Shown here one piece after another: positions 25,833-35,825 of a stretch of DNA of 64,000 bases. Position 1 is the first letter of the stretch; every line of letters begins with the position of its first letter. The notes beneath the pieces are model-generated. The model had not been told where the DNA came from. It searched no databases and saw only the letters and a list, made by a program, of their open reading frames with translations. The position numbers and the translations under genes were made by a program. The stretch covers positions 62,001 through 126,000 of the forward strand of contig JABLXJ010000005.1 of NCBI GenBank assembly GCA_013178125.1, in the 5' to 3' direction. The DNA is from Bacillota bacterium. GTDB taxonomy: Bacteria; Bacillota; SHA-98; Ch115; JABLXJ01.

Positions 25833-26222
25833 ATGTTATCACATATGAACGCCAGCCCTTCTCCTTCGAATGGGGACATCTGCGACGATTTCTGCCCATC
25901 CCCCGTGAAAAGCGGGAAAGATGCCCACCTCAGAGCTAAGCTCTTGGAGGTAGCAGGATTATCTGAGATATTCAAGGTGCTGGGGGATGAAACACGCACC
26001 AAGATACTTTATCTTCTCGCCCAGGAAGAGCTCTGCGTCTGCGATATAGCTCAACTCCTGGAGATGAGCCTCCCGGCCATATCGCACCACCTCCGGCTCC
26101 TGAGGGCCCTGCGCCTCGTTAAATACCGCCGGGGGGGCAAGATGGTCTACTATTCCCTGGATGATGACCACATCGTAAATCTCATCCGGCAGGCCCAGGA
26201 GCATTTTGCCGAGAACAGATAA
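25833..26222 (+). CDS. ArsR/SmtB-family metal-sensing repressor
   Basis: A 129-residue winged-helix repressor. EELCVCDIAQLLEMSLPAIS places the Cys-Val-Cys metal motif in the recognition-helix region, as in ArsR and CadC. The N-terminal extension has further thiols and acids (ICDDFCPS near residues 16-23) like the CadC N-terminal cadmium/lead site. It lies 241 bases ahead of a P1B metal ATPase in the same direction. Metal binding would release it from the DNA. The start may be ATG 25833 or ATG 25845. Confidence 0.9.
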   Translation: MLSHMNASPSPSNGDICDDFCPSPVKSGKDAHLRAKLLEVAGLSEIFKVLGDETRTKILYLLAQEELCVCDIAQLLEMSLPAISHHLRLLRALRLVKYRRGGKMVYYSLDDDHIVNLIRQAQEHFAENR

Positions 26223-26463
26223 TCTGCCGGGAATAGATATCAGGGATAAATAACAAGTAATGATAACTAGCGCGGCTTCTGGCCCCGACTACCGGCTCCT
26301 GCAGGGCCACCCGGGCCGTTCTCATTATTTCATTGATTTCATCATTTCTTTACGGGCGAGGCTATCCGGGCGATTTTGATTCCGAGCAGGACTATCCAGG
26401 CTCTATCAAAGGCCATTATTATTGCGGAATCAATTATGAATCGATTGCGAAAGGAAGATAATA

Positions 26464-28479
26464 ATGGGTTGCACTTCAACAGAATGCCCGCTACGAAGTG
26501 ACGAGTCCGGGGCCACCGCCACCAAGATCGGGGCTGCCGGGGCTGGAGCCGGTGCCGCTTCCGAAGAGAAGGGCTCAGGCAACCGGAACCGGGTCCTCAC
26601 CGTCATTATCGCGGCCGCGCTCTTTATATTTGGCCTCATATTCAGGCGCCGCCTACATGAGACGCCATACGCCTCCATGGAGTACCTCGTGTTTCTCGTC
26701 GCTTACTTCCTCGTCGGCGGCAGGGTTGTATGGATCGCCTTAAAAAATCTGGCGCGCGGCGAGTTTTTCGACGAGAACTTCCTGATGACCATTGCGACTG
26801 CCGGAGCCATCCTCATCCACCAGCTCCCCGAGGCCGTCGGGGTAATGCTCTTCTTCGCTGTGGGGGAATTCTTTCAAGACATGGCCATAAACCGCTCGCG
26901 CCGGTCCATTTCGGCCTTGATGGACATCCGGCCGGACTATGCCAACCTTAAAGTCGAGGGGGAAATCCAGAGGGTATCCCCAGGGGATGTCGCAGTAGGT
27001 CAGGTCATAGTGGTGAAGCCCGGTGAGCGCATCCCACTGGACGGCGTTGTCATCCAGGGAGCGTCTTTCGTCGATACCTCCGCCCTGACGGGCGAGTCAG
27101 TCCCCAAAAAGGTGGAGGCCGGCGAGAGGGTATTGAGTGGAATGATGAACGGAAGCGGCCTCCTCGAGGTCCGGATCGAAAGGAGTTTCGCTGAATCATC
27201 TGTTTCGAGAATCCTCGACCTTGTGGAGCGCGCCAGCGCCAGGAAGGCCCCCACGGAGCAGTTCATCACCAGGTTTTCGCGGCTTTACACCCCTGTAGTT
27301 ACCGCGGGCGCTCTCGCCCTGGCGGTCGTGCCGCCGCTGGTGGTGCCCGGTGCCACCTTTGGGGAATGGGTATACCGGGCGCTCGTCCTCCTCGTGATCT
27401 CATGCCCGTGCGCCCTTGTAGTTTCCATCCCTTTGGGTTATTTCGGCGGCATCGGTGGGGCATCGCGCCAGGGCATACTGGTCAAGGGCGCCAACTTCCT
27501 CGAGGCGCTGACCCACCTCCACACTGTAGTGTTCGACAAAACGGGCACCCTTACTAAGGGGGTGTTCCGGGTTTCGGAGGTGGCTACCAGGAACGGTTTC
27601 TCAAAGGAGGAGCTCTTGCGCTTTGCGGCCCTTGCGGAATCGCACTCCAACCACCCCATAGCAAAGTCGATCCGGGAGGCTTACCTTGAGGAAGGCAGCG
27701 GGGAAGCTAGCGGCGGGCAGAGGCAACAGCAGGAGGTTGGTTACCAGGAGATCGCGGGCCATGGAATAAAGGCGCACGTGGATGGAAGGGTAATTGTCGT
27801 GGGCAATGACCGCCTGATGCACCGGGAGAATATACCCCACGACTCCTGCGACGTGGAGGGCACGGTAGTGTATGTGGCCATAGACGGGGTATTCGCGGGT
27901 TACATCGTCATCTCCGACGAGATAAAGCCTGATGCCGCCCGGGCCATTCAGGGCCTGAGGCGCCTCGGCGCCAGGAGGATCATCATGCTGACGGGCGATG
28001 ACGAGGGGGTGGCCAGGATGGTGGCCTCAAAGCTCCGCATGGATGGGTATTTTGCGGAGCTCCTGCCCGAGGACAAGGTAGGAAAGCTGGAGGAGCTCGA
28101 GTCGTCGCTCGCCAGGAGAGACGGCCAGAAGCTGGCTTTTGTAGGGGATGGGATCAACGATGCACCCGTGATCACCAGGGCGGATGTGGGGATAGCCATG
28201 GGCGGGCTCGGGTCCGACGCGGCGATCGAGGCCGCCGACGTGGTCATAATGGAGGATATGCCCTCCAGGCTGGTCACTGCAGTCGAGATCGCGCGCCGCA
28301 CCAGGGGAATCATAGTCCAAAACATAGCCCTCGCCCTCGCCACAAAGGGCGCCTTCATAGCCCTGGGCGCGGTAGGGGCGGCAACTATGTGGGAAGCTGT
28401 TTTCGCCGACGTGGGCGTCGCGCTCCTGGCCATCCTCAATGCTACAAGGGCCCTGAGATGCAATAGGATGATGCAATAG
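26464..28479 (+). CDS. heavy-metal-exporting P1B-type ATPase (CadA/ZntA-like)
   Basis: A 671-residue metal efflux pump of the inner membrane. The channel motif CPC is at residues 314-316, the phosphorylated aspartate is D358 in DKTGTLT, SHSNHP is the P1B HP motif, and GDGINDAP closes the ATP-binding part. The N-terminus has no intact heavy-metal-associated (GMTCxxC) domain; only MGCTSTECP and an Ala/Gly-rich stretch precede the first membrane helix. CPC plus an ArsR neighbour suggests Zn, Cd or Pb export. A GGAAG site lies eight bases before the ATG. It is the second gene of the metal-response unit. Confidence 0.94.
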   Translation: MGCTSTECPLRSDESGATATKIGAAGAGAGAASEEKGSGNRNRVLTVIIAAALFIFGLIFRRRLHETPYASMEYLVFLVAYFLVGGRVVWIALKNLARGEFFDENFLMTIATAGAILIHQLPEAVGVMLFFAVGEFFQDMAINRSRRSISALMDIRPDYANLKVEGEIQRVSPGDVAVGQVIVVKPGERIPLDGVVIQGASFVDTSALTGESVPKKVEAGERVLSGMMNGSGLLEVRIERSFAESSVSRILDLVERASARKAPTEQFITRFSRLYTPVVTAGALALAVVPPLVVPGATFGEWVYRALVLLVISCPCALVVSIPLGYFGGIGGASRQGILVKGANFLEALTHLHTVVFDKTGTLTKGVFRVSEVATRNGFSKEELLRFAALAESHSNHPIAKSIREAYLEEGSGEASGGQRQQQEVGYQEIAGHGIKAHVDGRVIVVGNDRLMHRENIPHDSCDVEGTVVYVAIDGVFAGYIVISDEIKPDAARAIQGLRRLGARRIIMLTGDDEGVARMVASKLRMDGYFAELLPEDKVGKLEELESSLARRDGQKLAFVGDGINDAPVITRADVGIAMGGLGSDAAIEAADVVIMEDMPSRLVTAVEIARRTRGIIVQNIALALATKGAFIALGAVGAATMWEAVFADVGVALLAILNATRALRCNRMMQ

Positions 28480-28574
28480 AGTGACGCAGTTGCAGGCCAC
28501 ATCTGGTCGAGAGGCGGGGACCAGTGGTAGGCCTGCTCCCACCCTAAAGATTCTACTATGAACTGAAACTGGAG

Positions 28575-30101
28575 CTATGAATGAAGCTTCAGGAACAACC
28601 CTTTCAAAACCCTGTAGGTAGCCTTATAGACCTCGAAAAGCTCGTCGTATTCCCCACGTCCGCCGGTAGACGGCTCATATACTGACGCTATCTTCACCAT
28701 CCCCTCTGTGGCCTGACGAACGCTCTCGTAGATGCCCGCGCCAACAGAGGCCAGGATAGCGGCCCCGAGGGTCCCGCTCTCCACAACCTCCAGCACCTCC
28801 ACGGGCCGGCCCAGCACATCCGCCCTCACCTGGCTCCACTCCCCGTTGCGGGCCCCACCACCCGCAAGGGCCACCGAGGTCGCCGTGACGCCGGAGGACT
28901 CCTCCGCTGTGGTGAGGACGTGCCTGACGCTGAATGCCACCCCTTCGAGCACGGCCCTTATGAAGTCGGCCCTCCCGTGCTCGCGGGTCACCCCGAGAAA
29001 GACCCCTTTCGCCAGGGGGTCCCATATGGGCGCACGCTCCCCTCTCAAATAGGGCAGGAATATGATAGGGCCTCTCGAACCCCAGTTCGAACTCGCGGTG
29101 CCCTCCCGCACCAGCTCGTCGAATGTGTCGAATGTAGTCGCAGTCACCGGCGGCCCAAATGCCTCAATAAACCACTTCAACGAATCGCTCCCGCACTGGG
29201 TTGGACCGTAGGTGATCGCCACCTCACCCGTTAGCTCCCGCGGCACCGGCACGAGGCCCAGCGGGTCGCTCACCGTGTCCCGCGAGCTGACCCCCGCTAT
29301 CTCAGACGTCCCGGACAGGTTGAAGCCCCTGGCTGGACCGCTGAAGGCCTTCAGGGCGAGCATACCGCACAGTGCATCGCTCCAGCCCGAAACCACCGGT
29401 ATCCCTGGAGGGAGCGATGTTTCCTCCGCGGCCCCGGGCGTCGTGTAACCTGCAACCTCAAATGGGCGGAAGCATCTTGGCGCGTGGCCGGCATCTACCC
29501 CAACAAGCTCCAGGTATTCATGAACCGGCCGGCCTGTTATGAGATGGACCAGGCCCTTCGATGACCATGAATCTGAAAAAAACTCCCCGGTGAGCTTGAA
29601 ACCTATATAGTCCTTCGGCTGCAGTATCTTATAGGTCCGCTCCAAGCTCCCAGGTTCATTGCGGGATAGCCAGAGCAGCCTCGCGGGGGTCCAGGTGGGC
29701 TCGATGGGAAGGTCCATGCCCAGGAACCACTGCAACCGCTCCCGGCCCACCTCCTCCCTGAGCCACCTCGCCTCGCCTGCGGCCCTCGCATCCTGCCAGA
29801 TTATAGCGGGCCTTACAGGGTTACCCTGCCTGTCTACAAGAACCTGGGTCGGGGTCTGCCCGCTGAGGCCTATACCCTTTATCGCCGCCCTATCCACTCC
29901 GGGGCTGTTCAGGACCCCGGCGATCGCCCGTCTCGCAGCCTCCCACCAGTCAGCCGGGTCCTGCTCCGCCTCCAGGGGCGATGGCCGCGACACGGGGTAA
30001 TCCCCGCTCGCCTGCGCGATGAGATTCCCATGGATACCGTATAGCGTAACCTTACATGAACTCGTTCCTACGTCTATGCCAAGCAAACAAGCCTGCCCCA
30101 T
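28575..30101 (-). CDS. FGGY-family carbohydrate kinase (xylulokinase-like)
   Basis: A 508-residue sugar kinase. The N-terminal phosphate loop GIDVGTSSCKVTLYG and the segment LSGQTPTQVLVD and PAIIWQDARA are close to xylulokinases. The C-terminal ATP-site motif reads SVALAGGGARNGEWSQVRAD. It is the last gene of the leftward IclR block. AGGAG lies eight bases before the ATG. The sugar may be a ketopentose, but FGGY specificity is not safely read from sequence. Confidence 0.9.
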   Translation of the reverse strand: MGQACLLGIDVGTSSCKVTLYGIHGNLIAQASGDYPVSRPSPLEAEQDPADWWEAARRAIAGVLNSPGVDRAAIKGIGLSGQTPTQVLVDRQGNPVRPAIIWQDARAAGEARWLREEVGRERLQWFLGMDLPIEPTWTPARLLWLSRNEPGSLERTYKILQPKDYIGFKLTGEFFSDSWSSKGLVHLITGRPVHEYLELVGVDAGHAPRCFRPFEVAGYTTPGAAEETSLPPGIPVVSGWSDALCGMLALKAFSGPARGFNLSGTSEIAGVSSRDTVSDPLGLVPVPRELTGEVAITYGPTQCGSDSLKWFIEAFGPPVTATTFDTFDELVREGTASSNWGSRGPIIFLPYLRGERAPIWDPLAKGVFLGVTREHGRADFIRAVLEGVAFSVRHVLTTAEESSGVTATSVALAGGGARNGEWSQVRADVLGRPVEVLEVVESGTLGAAILASVGAGIYESVRQATEGMVKIASVYEPSTGGRGEYDELFEVYKATYRVLKGLFLKLHS

Positions 30102-30153
30102 GCCCGCAGCTCCTAGTTCTTCCTAGTTCTATTCGTCCCTGGATATTCTTACC

Positions 30154-30945
30154 TCAATGCTTAATTGCAAATGCAGAGCCTTCTTTCAAATCCGCCACCA
30201 TCCGCCTGCACGCCTGGTCGAAGATGGCCACGTCCACGGATATGGCTATGAACTGGACGCCCAGGGCTCGCCACCTGCGCGCCGCCTCCGGGGTATCAAC
30301 GTATATACCCACAGCCTTCCCGGCCTCCCTGGCCAGGTCGACGATTTCCTTTACCTTCGCCACCAGGTCCGGATGGTCGATCTGGCCCGGTATGCCAATT
30401 GACTGCGAGAGATCGTATGGGCCGACGAATATCACGTCTATACCGGGAACCTTTAGAATATCACCGAGGTTCTTTACACCTTCGGCCCCCTCTATTTGAA
30501 TGGCAACGAGGGTCGTTTCATTTGCCTGCCTGAGGTAATCGCCCTTTGGAACCTCTCCGAAGCCCGAGGAGCGAGCGTATATATCCATCCCGCGTTCTCC
30601 CTCGGGAGCAAACTTGGCAGCGATCACCACCTGCCTGGCTTCCCCGGCAGTGCTCACATGCGGCACGAGTATGCCGTGCGCGCCGCCATCAAGAGCCTTC
30701 AGGATAGCATTCTCTCGATTCTCGGGCACCCGGATTATAGCGTCGAAATTGGCCACGTTTGCGGCCCGGATGAGCCCCTCCACGGTTTCCGTGGTGTGCG
30801 GGCCATGTTCCATATCGATGAGGACGAAATCGAACCCCGCGTTGCCCATGACCTCGACGAGTTGAGGGGCCGAGCATTTCAAGAATGGCCCATAGACTGT
30901 TTCCCCCGTCCTGATCCGGTCTTTTACCCTGTTTATTCGAAGCAC
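30154..30945 (-). CDS. HpcH/HpaI-family class II aldolase
   Basis: A 263-residue metal-dependent aldolase that cleaves 2-keto-3-deoxy or 4-hydroxy-2-oxo acids to pyruvate and an aldehyde. DFVLIDMEHGPHTTETV near residue 40, VAIQIEGAEGV near 148 (metal-binding Glu) and VIFVGPYDLSQSIG near 172 (metal-binding Asp) fit the family. The start is GTG with GGGGG eight bases upstream. It lies between the DapA-type gene and the kinase. The exact substrate is unknown. Confidence 0.92.
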   Translation of the reverse strand: MLRINRVKDRIRTGETVYGPFLKCSAPQLVEVMGNAGFDFVLIDMEHGPHTTETVEGLIRAANVANFDAIIRVPENRENAILKALDGGAHGILVPHVSTAGEARQVVIAAKFAPEGERGMDIYARSSGFGEVPKGDYLRQANETTLVAIQIEGAEGVKNLGDILKVPGIDVIFVGPYDLSQSIGIPGQIDHPDLVAKVKEIVDLAREAGKAVGIYVDTPEAARRWRALGVQFIAISVDVAIFDQACRRMVADLKEGSAFAIKH

Positions 30946-31074
30946 ATTTTGAGCCCCCTGACTTCTTCAACCTGACTTCTTTACTTTAAAGTATGGAGAT
31001 ATGACCAGAGATACGACCTTGCCATGCAATCTGCCTATTCCATAACCGTCTAGAGACTATTCCACAACAATATC

Positions 31075-32076
31075 CTACTCTCCTGCCGCAATTGACACCT
31101 TCTGCGCCTTCTTGTTCTTATCTATATGCTCGTCTTTGCCTATATACCCGGGACCCCCTCCAGCCGCCCCCAGCTGCTCAGACTCCAGCCGCTCAAGAGC
31201 ACGCTTCAACGCGGCCACTTCCTCCCCCGAGGCCCGCACCAGGGGCGCCCTGACCTCGCCAACATCCACCCCCCGCAGTCTGAGCCCATTCTTCAAAAAA
31301 CTTATGTCGCCGCCATCCCTCAGCGCATCCTTAACCGCGTCTATACCCCTCTGGATTTCGCGGGCGCGACCGAGGTCGCCTGCCTTCCAAGCGCTATATA
31401 GCTCAACATAGGGCTCAGGGAAGACGCAGGCATTCCCCGAAACAGCCCCTCTCCCGCCCACGCACAACGAGGCCAGCAGCAGGCCGTCACACCCGAGGTA
31501 GACGGAGAAGTCCGGGGCCGGGGCCAGCTCCACGAATGAGCGGAATTCCGCAAGGTCGCCGGTGCTGTTCTTCACCCCGACGATATTTGGGTAATCAGAC
31601 ATCAAGCGCTTTACGACCCCCGCCCTGATCCTGTTCACCGTGCACTGAGGTATATTATAGAGAAGGAGAGGGAAATCAGGCACAGCCTGCGCAATCTGCG
31701 CATAATACCGGTAGATCCCTTCATCCCCGACATTATAAAAATAGGGAGCCACGATCCCGGCCCCTGCCGCGCCGATGTCGCGTGCGTGCCGGGTGAGCTC
31801 GATGGCAGTCTCTGCGCAGATGTGCCCCGTATGGATGATTACCGGGACTCGCCCCCGTGCTGCCTCGACCACGCTCTCTGCCACATATTTGCGCTCCTCC
31901 GTAGATAAGAGGAGCGCCTCCCCCGTTGTGCCACAGGGGTATAGGCCATTTACGCCCTTTTCGATCAAGAAATCCACAAGATTCCCGATGCAAGCTGCAT
32001 CAACCGACCCTTCATCGTCAAATGGCGTGACCATGGCCACGATTATGCCTTCTATACCTTCGACCCTTGATCTCAT
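31075..32076 (-). CDS. DapA-superfamily (class I aldolase/dehydratase) protein
   Basis: A 333-residue pyruvate-type class I lyase. GTTGEALLLSTEE near residue 50 binds the keto acid, LYNIPQCTVNRI has the catalytic tyrosine and VGVKNSTGDLAEF carries the Schiff-base lysine. True DapA is usually ~295 residues; here a Gly/Lys-rich tail of ~35 residues is added. The catabolic context makes lysine synthesis unlikely. Members of this family also act on N-acetylneuraminate, keto-deoxy sugar acids and hydroxyproline-derived acids. It sits behind the transporter permeases. Confidence 0.9.
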   Translation of the reverse strand: MRSRVEGIEGIIVAMVTPFDDEGSVDAACIGNLVDFLIEKGVNGLYPCGTTGEALLLSTEERKYVAESVVEAARGRVPVIIHTGHICAETAIELTRHARDIGAAGAGIVAPYFYNVGDEGIYRYYAQIAQAVPDFPLLLYNIPQCTVNRIRAGVVKRLMSDYPNIVGVKNSTGDLAEFRSFVELAPAPDFSVYLGCDGLLLASLCVGGRGAVSGNACVFPEPYVELYSAWKAGDLGRAREIQRGIDAVKDALRDGGDISFLKNGLRLRGVDVGEVRAPLVRASGEEVAALKRALERLESEQLGAAGGGPGYIGKDEHIDKNKKAQKVSIAAGE

Positions 32077-32243
32077 CTAAACCGTCATTCCCTTCGTAAA
32101 TTCCCTCCGTGCCGGCGCTCGCCCAGCTGCCCGCACGCCCGCACAAACATCCGCCCGGCATGTGCAACCGCTATATGTGCAACCGGTATCTACAACCTGT
32201 ATTCACAACCAGCACCACCACATAACACACACGTATCACAGGA

Positions 32244-32933
32244 TTAGTGCTTTACAGCTATTGCAAACCTGTGCTCGAGTCTATCGCTTAGCGCATTCAA
32301 CGCCGAACAGAGCAACAAGTATATCATGAGGATGAAAACGAATATCTCGAAAGTAGCCGCGCTTTCCCGCCTCATAACCTGGGTGGCGGCGCCAGTAAGC
32401 TCGACAACCCCAATAAAATACGCGAGGGAGGTATCCTTTATCAAGCTTACATAAAGGTTGACAAAGGATGGTATCATATTGCGAAAGGCCTGGGGGAGTA
32501 CAATATAAATCATCAACTGTAATGAATTCAGCCCTGTAGCGAGCGCAGCCTCGGTCTGGCCTCTGGGCACAGATAATATGCCGGCACGCACTATTTCCGT
32601 CGCATAAGCCCCGAAAAAGAACGTCAAAGCTATCAGCGCGCTCTGCACCTCCGTCATCTGCAGCCCGACCAGCCTGGGGAAGAGGAAGTAGAACCAAAAC
32701 AGCGCCATTATGAACGGGATACCGCGCACTACCTCGACGTATACCGTCGCTATAATACGGATAAGCTTGAACCGCGACACCCGGCACAACCCAAACACCA
32801 GGCCGACCGCAAAAGATGCCACTCCGGCCACCAGGGAAAGCATCAACGTCAAGAGAAGGCCGCCGAGGGGGCCCTCCGGGAAGGCGCCTGAGAGCAAGAA
32901 TTTACTGAAGCGCATTACTGTTCCCCAATGCAT
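32244..32933 (-). CDS. amino-acid-type ABC transporter permease (HisM/GlnP family)
   Basis: A 229-residue membrane subunit of a polar amino-acid-type importer. It has the family motif TVYVEVVRGIPFIMALFWFY, the ATPase-docking segment LSVPRGQTEAALATGLNSLQ and VLPQAFRNMIPSFVN. AGGAG is eight bases before the ATG, which overlaps the end of the previous permease gene by 32 bases, so the two are coupled. The pair would form a heterodimeric channel. Confidence 0.93.
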   Translation of the reverse strand: MHWGTVMRFSKFLLSGAFPEGPLGGLLLTLMLSLVAGVASFAVGLVFGLCRVSRFKLIRIIATVYVEVVRGIPFIMALFWFYFLFPRLVGLQMTEVQSALIALTFFFGAYATEIVRAGILSVPRGQTEAALATGLNSLQLMIYIVLPQAFRNMIPSFVNLYVSLIKDTSLAYFIGVVELTGAATQVMRRESAATFEIFVFILMIYLLLCSALNALSDRLEHRFAIAVKH

Positions 32934-33657
32934 ACCTGTTTCTCCTCTTTCTGGGCTTATCGTTGCGAGTCTCTATATTCAGGACCCGGCTGTTGTAGTA
33001 GTTCAAAACCAGCGAAGTCAAGAGGGATAGGATCAAGTATACGGACGTAGCCACAGTGAAGGACTCATACGCCCTGAAGGTATAAGACTCCACCCTCCGG
33101 GACATCGCCGTTATCTCAGCCACCCCGATCGTCATGGCAACAGATGAGTTCTTGGCTATGCTGAGGTATTCACTGATAAGGGGCGGCAAGCTCAGCCTGA
33201 AGGCTTGAGGCAGTATGATGTATCTCATGCTCTGCATATATGTCAACCCTGTAGATAGGGCGGATTCCATCTGGCTTTTTGGTATTGCATTTATCCCCGA
33301 CCTGAAGTGCTCTGAAATATAGGCAGATGTATAGAGGATCAGGGCTACGGAGGCTGCTATGAACTCGAAATTCCTATCGTAGAGATAGGTGCGCACTCCT
33401 CCTGGAAGCACTGTGGGGAACGCAAAGTACCAGAACAGTATTTGAACAGGGAACGGAGTGTTCCGAAAGAAATGAACATATGCTTTTACTATGCTACCCA
33501 GGACCCGCTGCCCCGACATCCTCAAGACTATCAGAATCACGGCCAGCGCTGTGCTACCTGCGATCGCGACCCCCGTAAGCTTCAAGGTGGTCAGGAGGCC
33601 GCTCAGGAGCCACTCAAAATAAGGTTTTTCAAGCAGTATACTGAAGTCCAGTCCCAA
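32902..33657 (-). CDS. amino-acid-type ABC transporter permease (HisQ/GlnP family)
   Basis: A 251-residue partner permease. VKAYVHFFRNTPFPVQILFW and INAIPKSQMESALSTGLTYM are the family signatures, and IILPQAFRLSLPPLISEYLS follows. The start is TTG with GGGGGG eight bases upstream. It follows the binding-protein gene by 220 bases and precedes the second permease. Confidence 0.93.
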   Translation of the reverse strand: MGLDFSILLEKPYFEWLLSGLLTTLKLTGVAIAGSTALAVILIVLRMSGQRVLGSIVKAYVHFFRNTPFPVQILFWYFAFPTVLPGGVRTYLYDRNFEFIAASVALILYTSAYISEHFRSGINAIPKSQMESALSTGLTYMQSMRYIILPQAFRLSLPPLISEYLSIAKNSSVAMTIGVAEITAMSRRVESYTFRAYESFTVATSVYLILSLLTSLVLNYYNSRVLNIETRNDKPRKRRNRYALGNSNALQ

Positions 33658-33877
33658 GGGACGAACCCCCCGTCTTCGAGCATCGCATTTTCAATTTCAG
33701 AGGCCGGGGCCGCAGCAGATCAAGCCTCTATCAGGCTTCTGGCCGGAGAGCAAACCCCCCGCACCAAGCTGGCACTATTATCTCTCTGCTGCGGCCTACC
33801 CCCGTATAAGGGTATATCAGGTCACTCGGGTTATGGAGCTCGGCTTAGCTCATGGCTTACAGCTCGCAGTCTACGGC

Positions 33878-34723
33878 TTACGGCCACACTTCCATCTCGA
33901 AGTTCAACGGCAATTCATACTTGGTGCCAGGGCCATACCATTTATCGTAGATTTTCCGGTACTCCCCGCTTGTCCACAGCTCCATCAGGGCATTATTTAT
34001 AAAATCGCGGAGCTTGGAGTCATTCTCGCGCATCGCAATCCCAAAAGGCTCCGAGCTGAAGTATTCACCCACAACCTTCCAAGCATTGGGATTCTTCGCA
34101 TCCGCCTTCACGGAGAGCAATACGCTTTCATCACTGGATATGGCATCGACGGCGCCCTGCTGCAACGCCAAGAATGCAGTGGGGATATCGTCGAAGGCAA
34201 GGATCTTCGCCTTCGGCTGCTTTCTTGCAATATTTTGCTCGCTCGTGCTGCCCCGCGTCGTGCCGACCTTCTTGCCCGCTAAGTCCGCAATACCCTTGAT
34301 GGAGCTATTCTTGGGCACCATTATCCGCTGGCCGGTTACAAAGTAGGTTATGCTGAAATCGACAACCTTATCTCTTTCCCGAGTATGCGTCATCGTCGCT
34401 ATGACGATATCTGTTGCTCCTTGCTGGATCGATGGAATTCTGGTTGCATCGGTGAGCTGCTTGAACTCCACCTTGACGCCCAATTTTTCGGCTATGGCCT
34501 TTGCGAGGTCGACTTCGAACCCAACGATCTCGCCCTTCTCATTTACCATAGATGCCGGGGGAGCCGATGTCTGAACCCCGACGATGATTTTGCCTCTATG
34601 CTTGATTGTATCAAGGAGGGAATCGCTCGCCGAGGCAAAAGTAGCGAAGCCAACCACCAGCAGGGTTAGGCAAATTGCAACTGTAAATAACAACCACGGT
34701 TTCCCAGAAAACGATGTCTTCAT
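33878..34723 (-). CDS. amino-acid-type ABC transporter substrate-binding protein
   Basis: A 281-residue periplasmic-binding-protein family 3 member. A signal peptide of about 32 residues (LLVVGFATFASASD) is followed by LLDTIKHRGKIIVGVQT. The motif IVGFEVDLAKAIAEKLGVKVE is typical. No lipobox is seen. GAGGAGG lies ten bases before the ATG. The ligand could be an amino acid or a related amino or carboxylate compound; the enzyme genes beside it suggest a degradable one. Confidence 0.93.
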   Translation of the reverse strand: MKTSFSGKPWLLFTVAICLTLLVVGFATFASASDSLLDTIKHRGKIIVGVQTSAPPASMVNEKGEIVGFEVDLAKAIAEKLGVKVEFKQLTDATRIPSIQQGATDIVIATMTHTRERDKVVDFSITYFVTGQRIMVPKNSSIKGIADLAGKKVGTTRGSTSEQNIARKQPKAKILAFDDIPTAFLALQQGAVDAISSDESVLLSVKADAKNPNAWKVVGEYFSSEPFGIAMRENDSKLRDFINNALMELWTSGEYRKIYDKWYGPGTKYELPLNFEMEVWP

Positions 34724-34987
34724 AATCTTAGAACCTCCTCAGATATCTTTGGATATATCCTTGGTGTATCTATCTTTGATGCCTTACATTTTAAATTAAA
34801 CACTCTAGCTAGCCGATTGCCTCCGGCCTTCAATTACAAACCCGGCCTCCTCATATGTCTCACTTATGCCTCACTCATACTTCACCTGTACTTAGCTCCC
34901 CATACCTCTGCTTCATTAGACTTGTCTTTTACTTTTACCCTCGCACCACCACCTCACCTCGTAGGAATCTCATGAGAAATCAGGGCA

Positions 34988-35719
34988 TTAAAGTATCTGG
35001 CTCAAGAATTTCTTTGTCCGCTCCTCACGTGGGCCCGTAAAGAAGAGCTCAGGGGTCCCCATCTCTATAATTAAACCTTGATCCATAAAGGCGATCCTGT
35101 CCGCAACCTCCCTGGCGAAGCCCATCTCGTGCGTCACGACGACCATGGTCATCCCCCCCTTGGCCAGATCAATCATGGCATCCAGAACCTCGGCAATCAT
35201 TTCCGGATCGAGGGCGCTCGTCGGTTCGTCGAAGAGCATTATCTTGGGGCTCATCGCCAGCGCCCTGGCGATCGCAGCGCGTTGTTGCTGGCCTCCTGAG
35301 AGAGCCGCGGGATATTTGTGGGCCTGATCCGCGATGCCCACGCGGTTCAGATAGGACATTGCTATCTCCTCGGCCTCGGCCCTCTTCATCTTTCTGACTT
35401 TTATCGGCGCCAGTGTTATGTTCTGGAGAACTGTCATATGCGGGTAGAGGTTAAACGACTGGAATACAAAGCCTATTTCTCTTCGAAGAGCTACCAGCCC
35501 TTGTCGACTTTTGACATTAAACCCATCCACTATAATCTCGCCGCCCTGAATGGCCTCCAGTCCGTTGATGCAACGCAGAAGCGTCGACTTCCCTGAACCG
35601 GACGGTCCTATCAGGACAAGCACCTCCCCGCGTTCGATAGTGAGGTCTATCCCTCTAAGCACGTGGTGACTTCCATACCATTTCTCTACGCCTTTGAGGC
35701 TTATGATGGTATCGCCCAT
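34988..35719 (-). CDS. amino-acid-type ABC transporter ATPase (GlnQ family)
   Basis: A 243-residue ATPase. Walker A is [19 protein letters not shown], the signature is [17 protein letters not shown], Walker B is [15 protein letters not shown] and the switch histidine lies in [14 protein letters not shown] lies about nine bases before the ATG. It precedes the binding-protein gene in the same direction and completes the four-gene importer. Confidence 0.95.
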   Translation of the reverse strand: MGDTIISLKGVEKWYGSHHVLRGIDLTIERGEVLVLIGPSGSGKSTLLRCINGLEAIQGGEIIVDGFNVKSRQGLVALRREIGFVFQSFNLYPHMTVLQNITLAPIKVRKMKRAEAEEIAMSYLNRVGIADQAHKYPAALSGGQQQRAAIARALAMSPKIMLFDEPTSALDPEMIAEVLDAMIDLAKGGMTMVVVTHEMGFAREVADRIAFMDQGLIIEMGTPELFFTGPREERTKKFLSQIL

Positions 35720-35825
35720 CTAAAGACTCTCCTCTTCTCCTCTATTCCTTATCTACATCTACTGCTTAGCCTACCGTCTATTGCCTCTCTTATTGCCCCT
35801 CTTATTTGCCCCTGACCCCTCATGG

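Noticed and set aside
31075-32076. Annotation as dapA (lysine synthesis)
   Set aside because: Family motifs are shared by many lyases, and the IclR/transporter/aldolase neighbourhood is catabolic.
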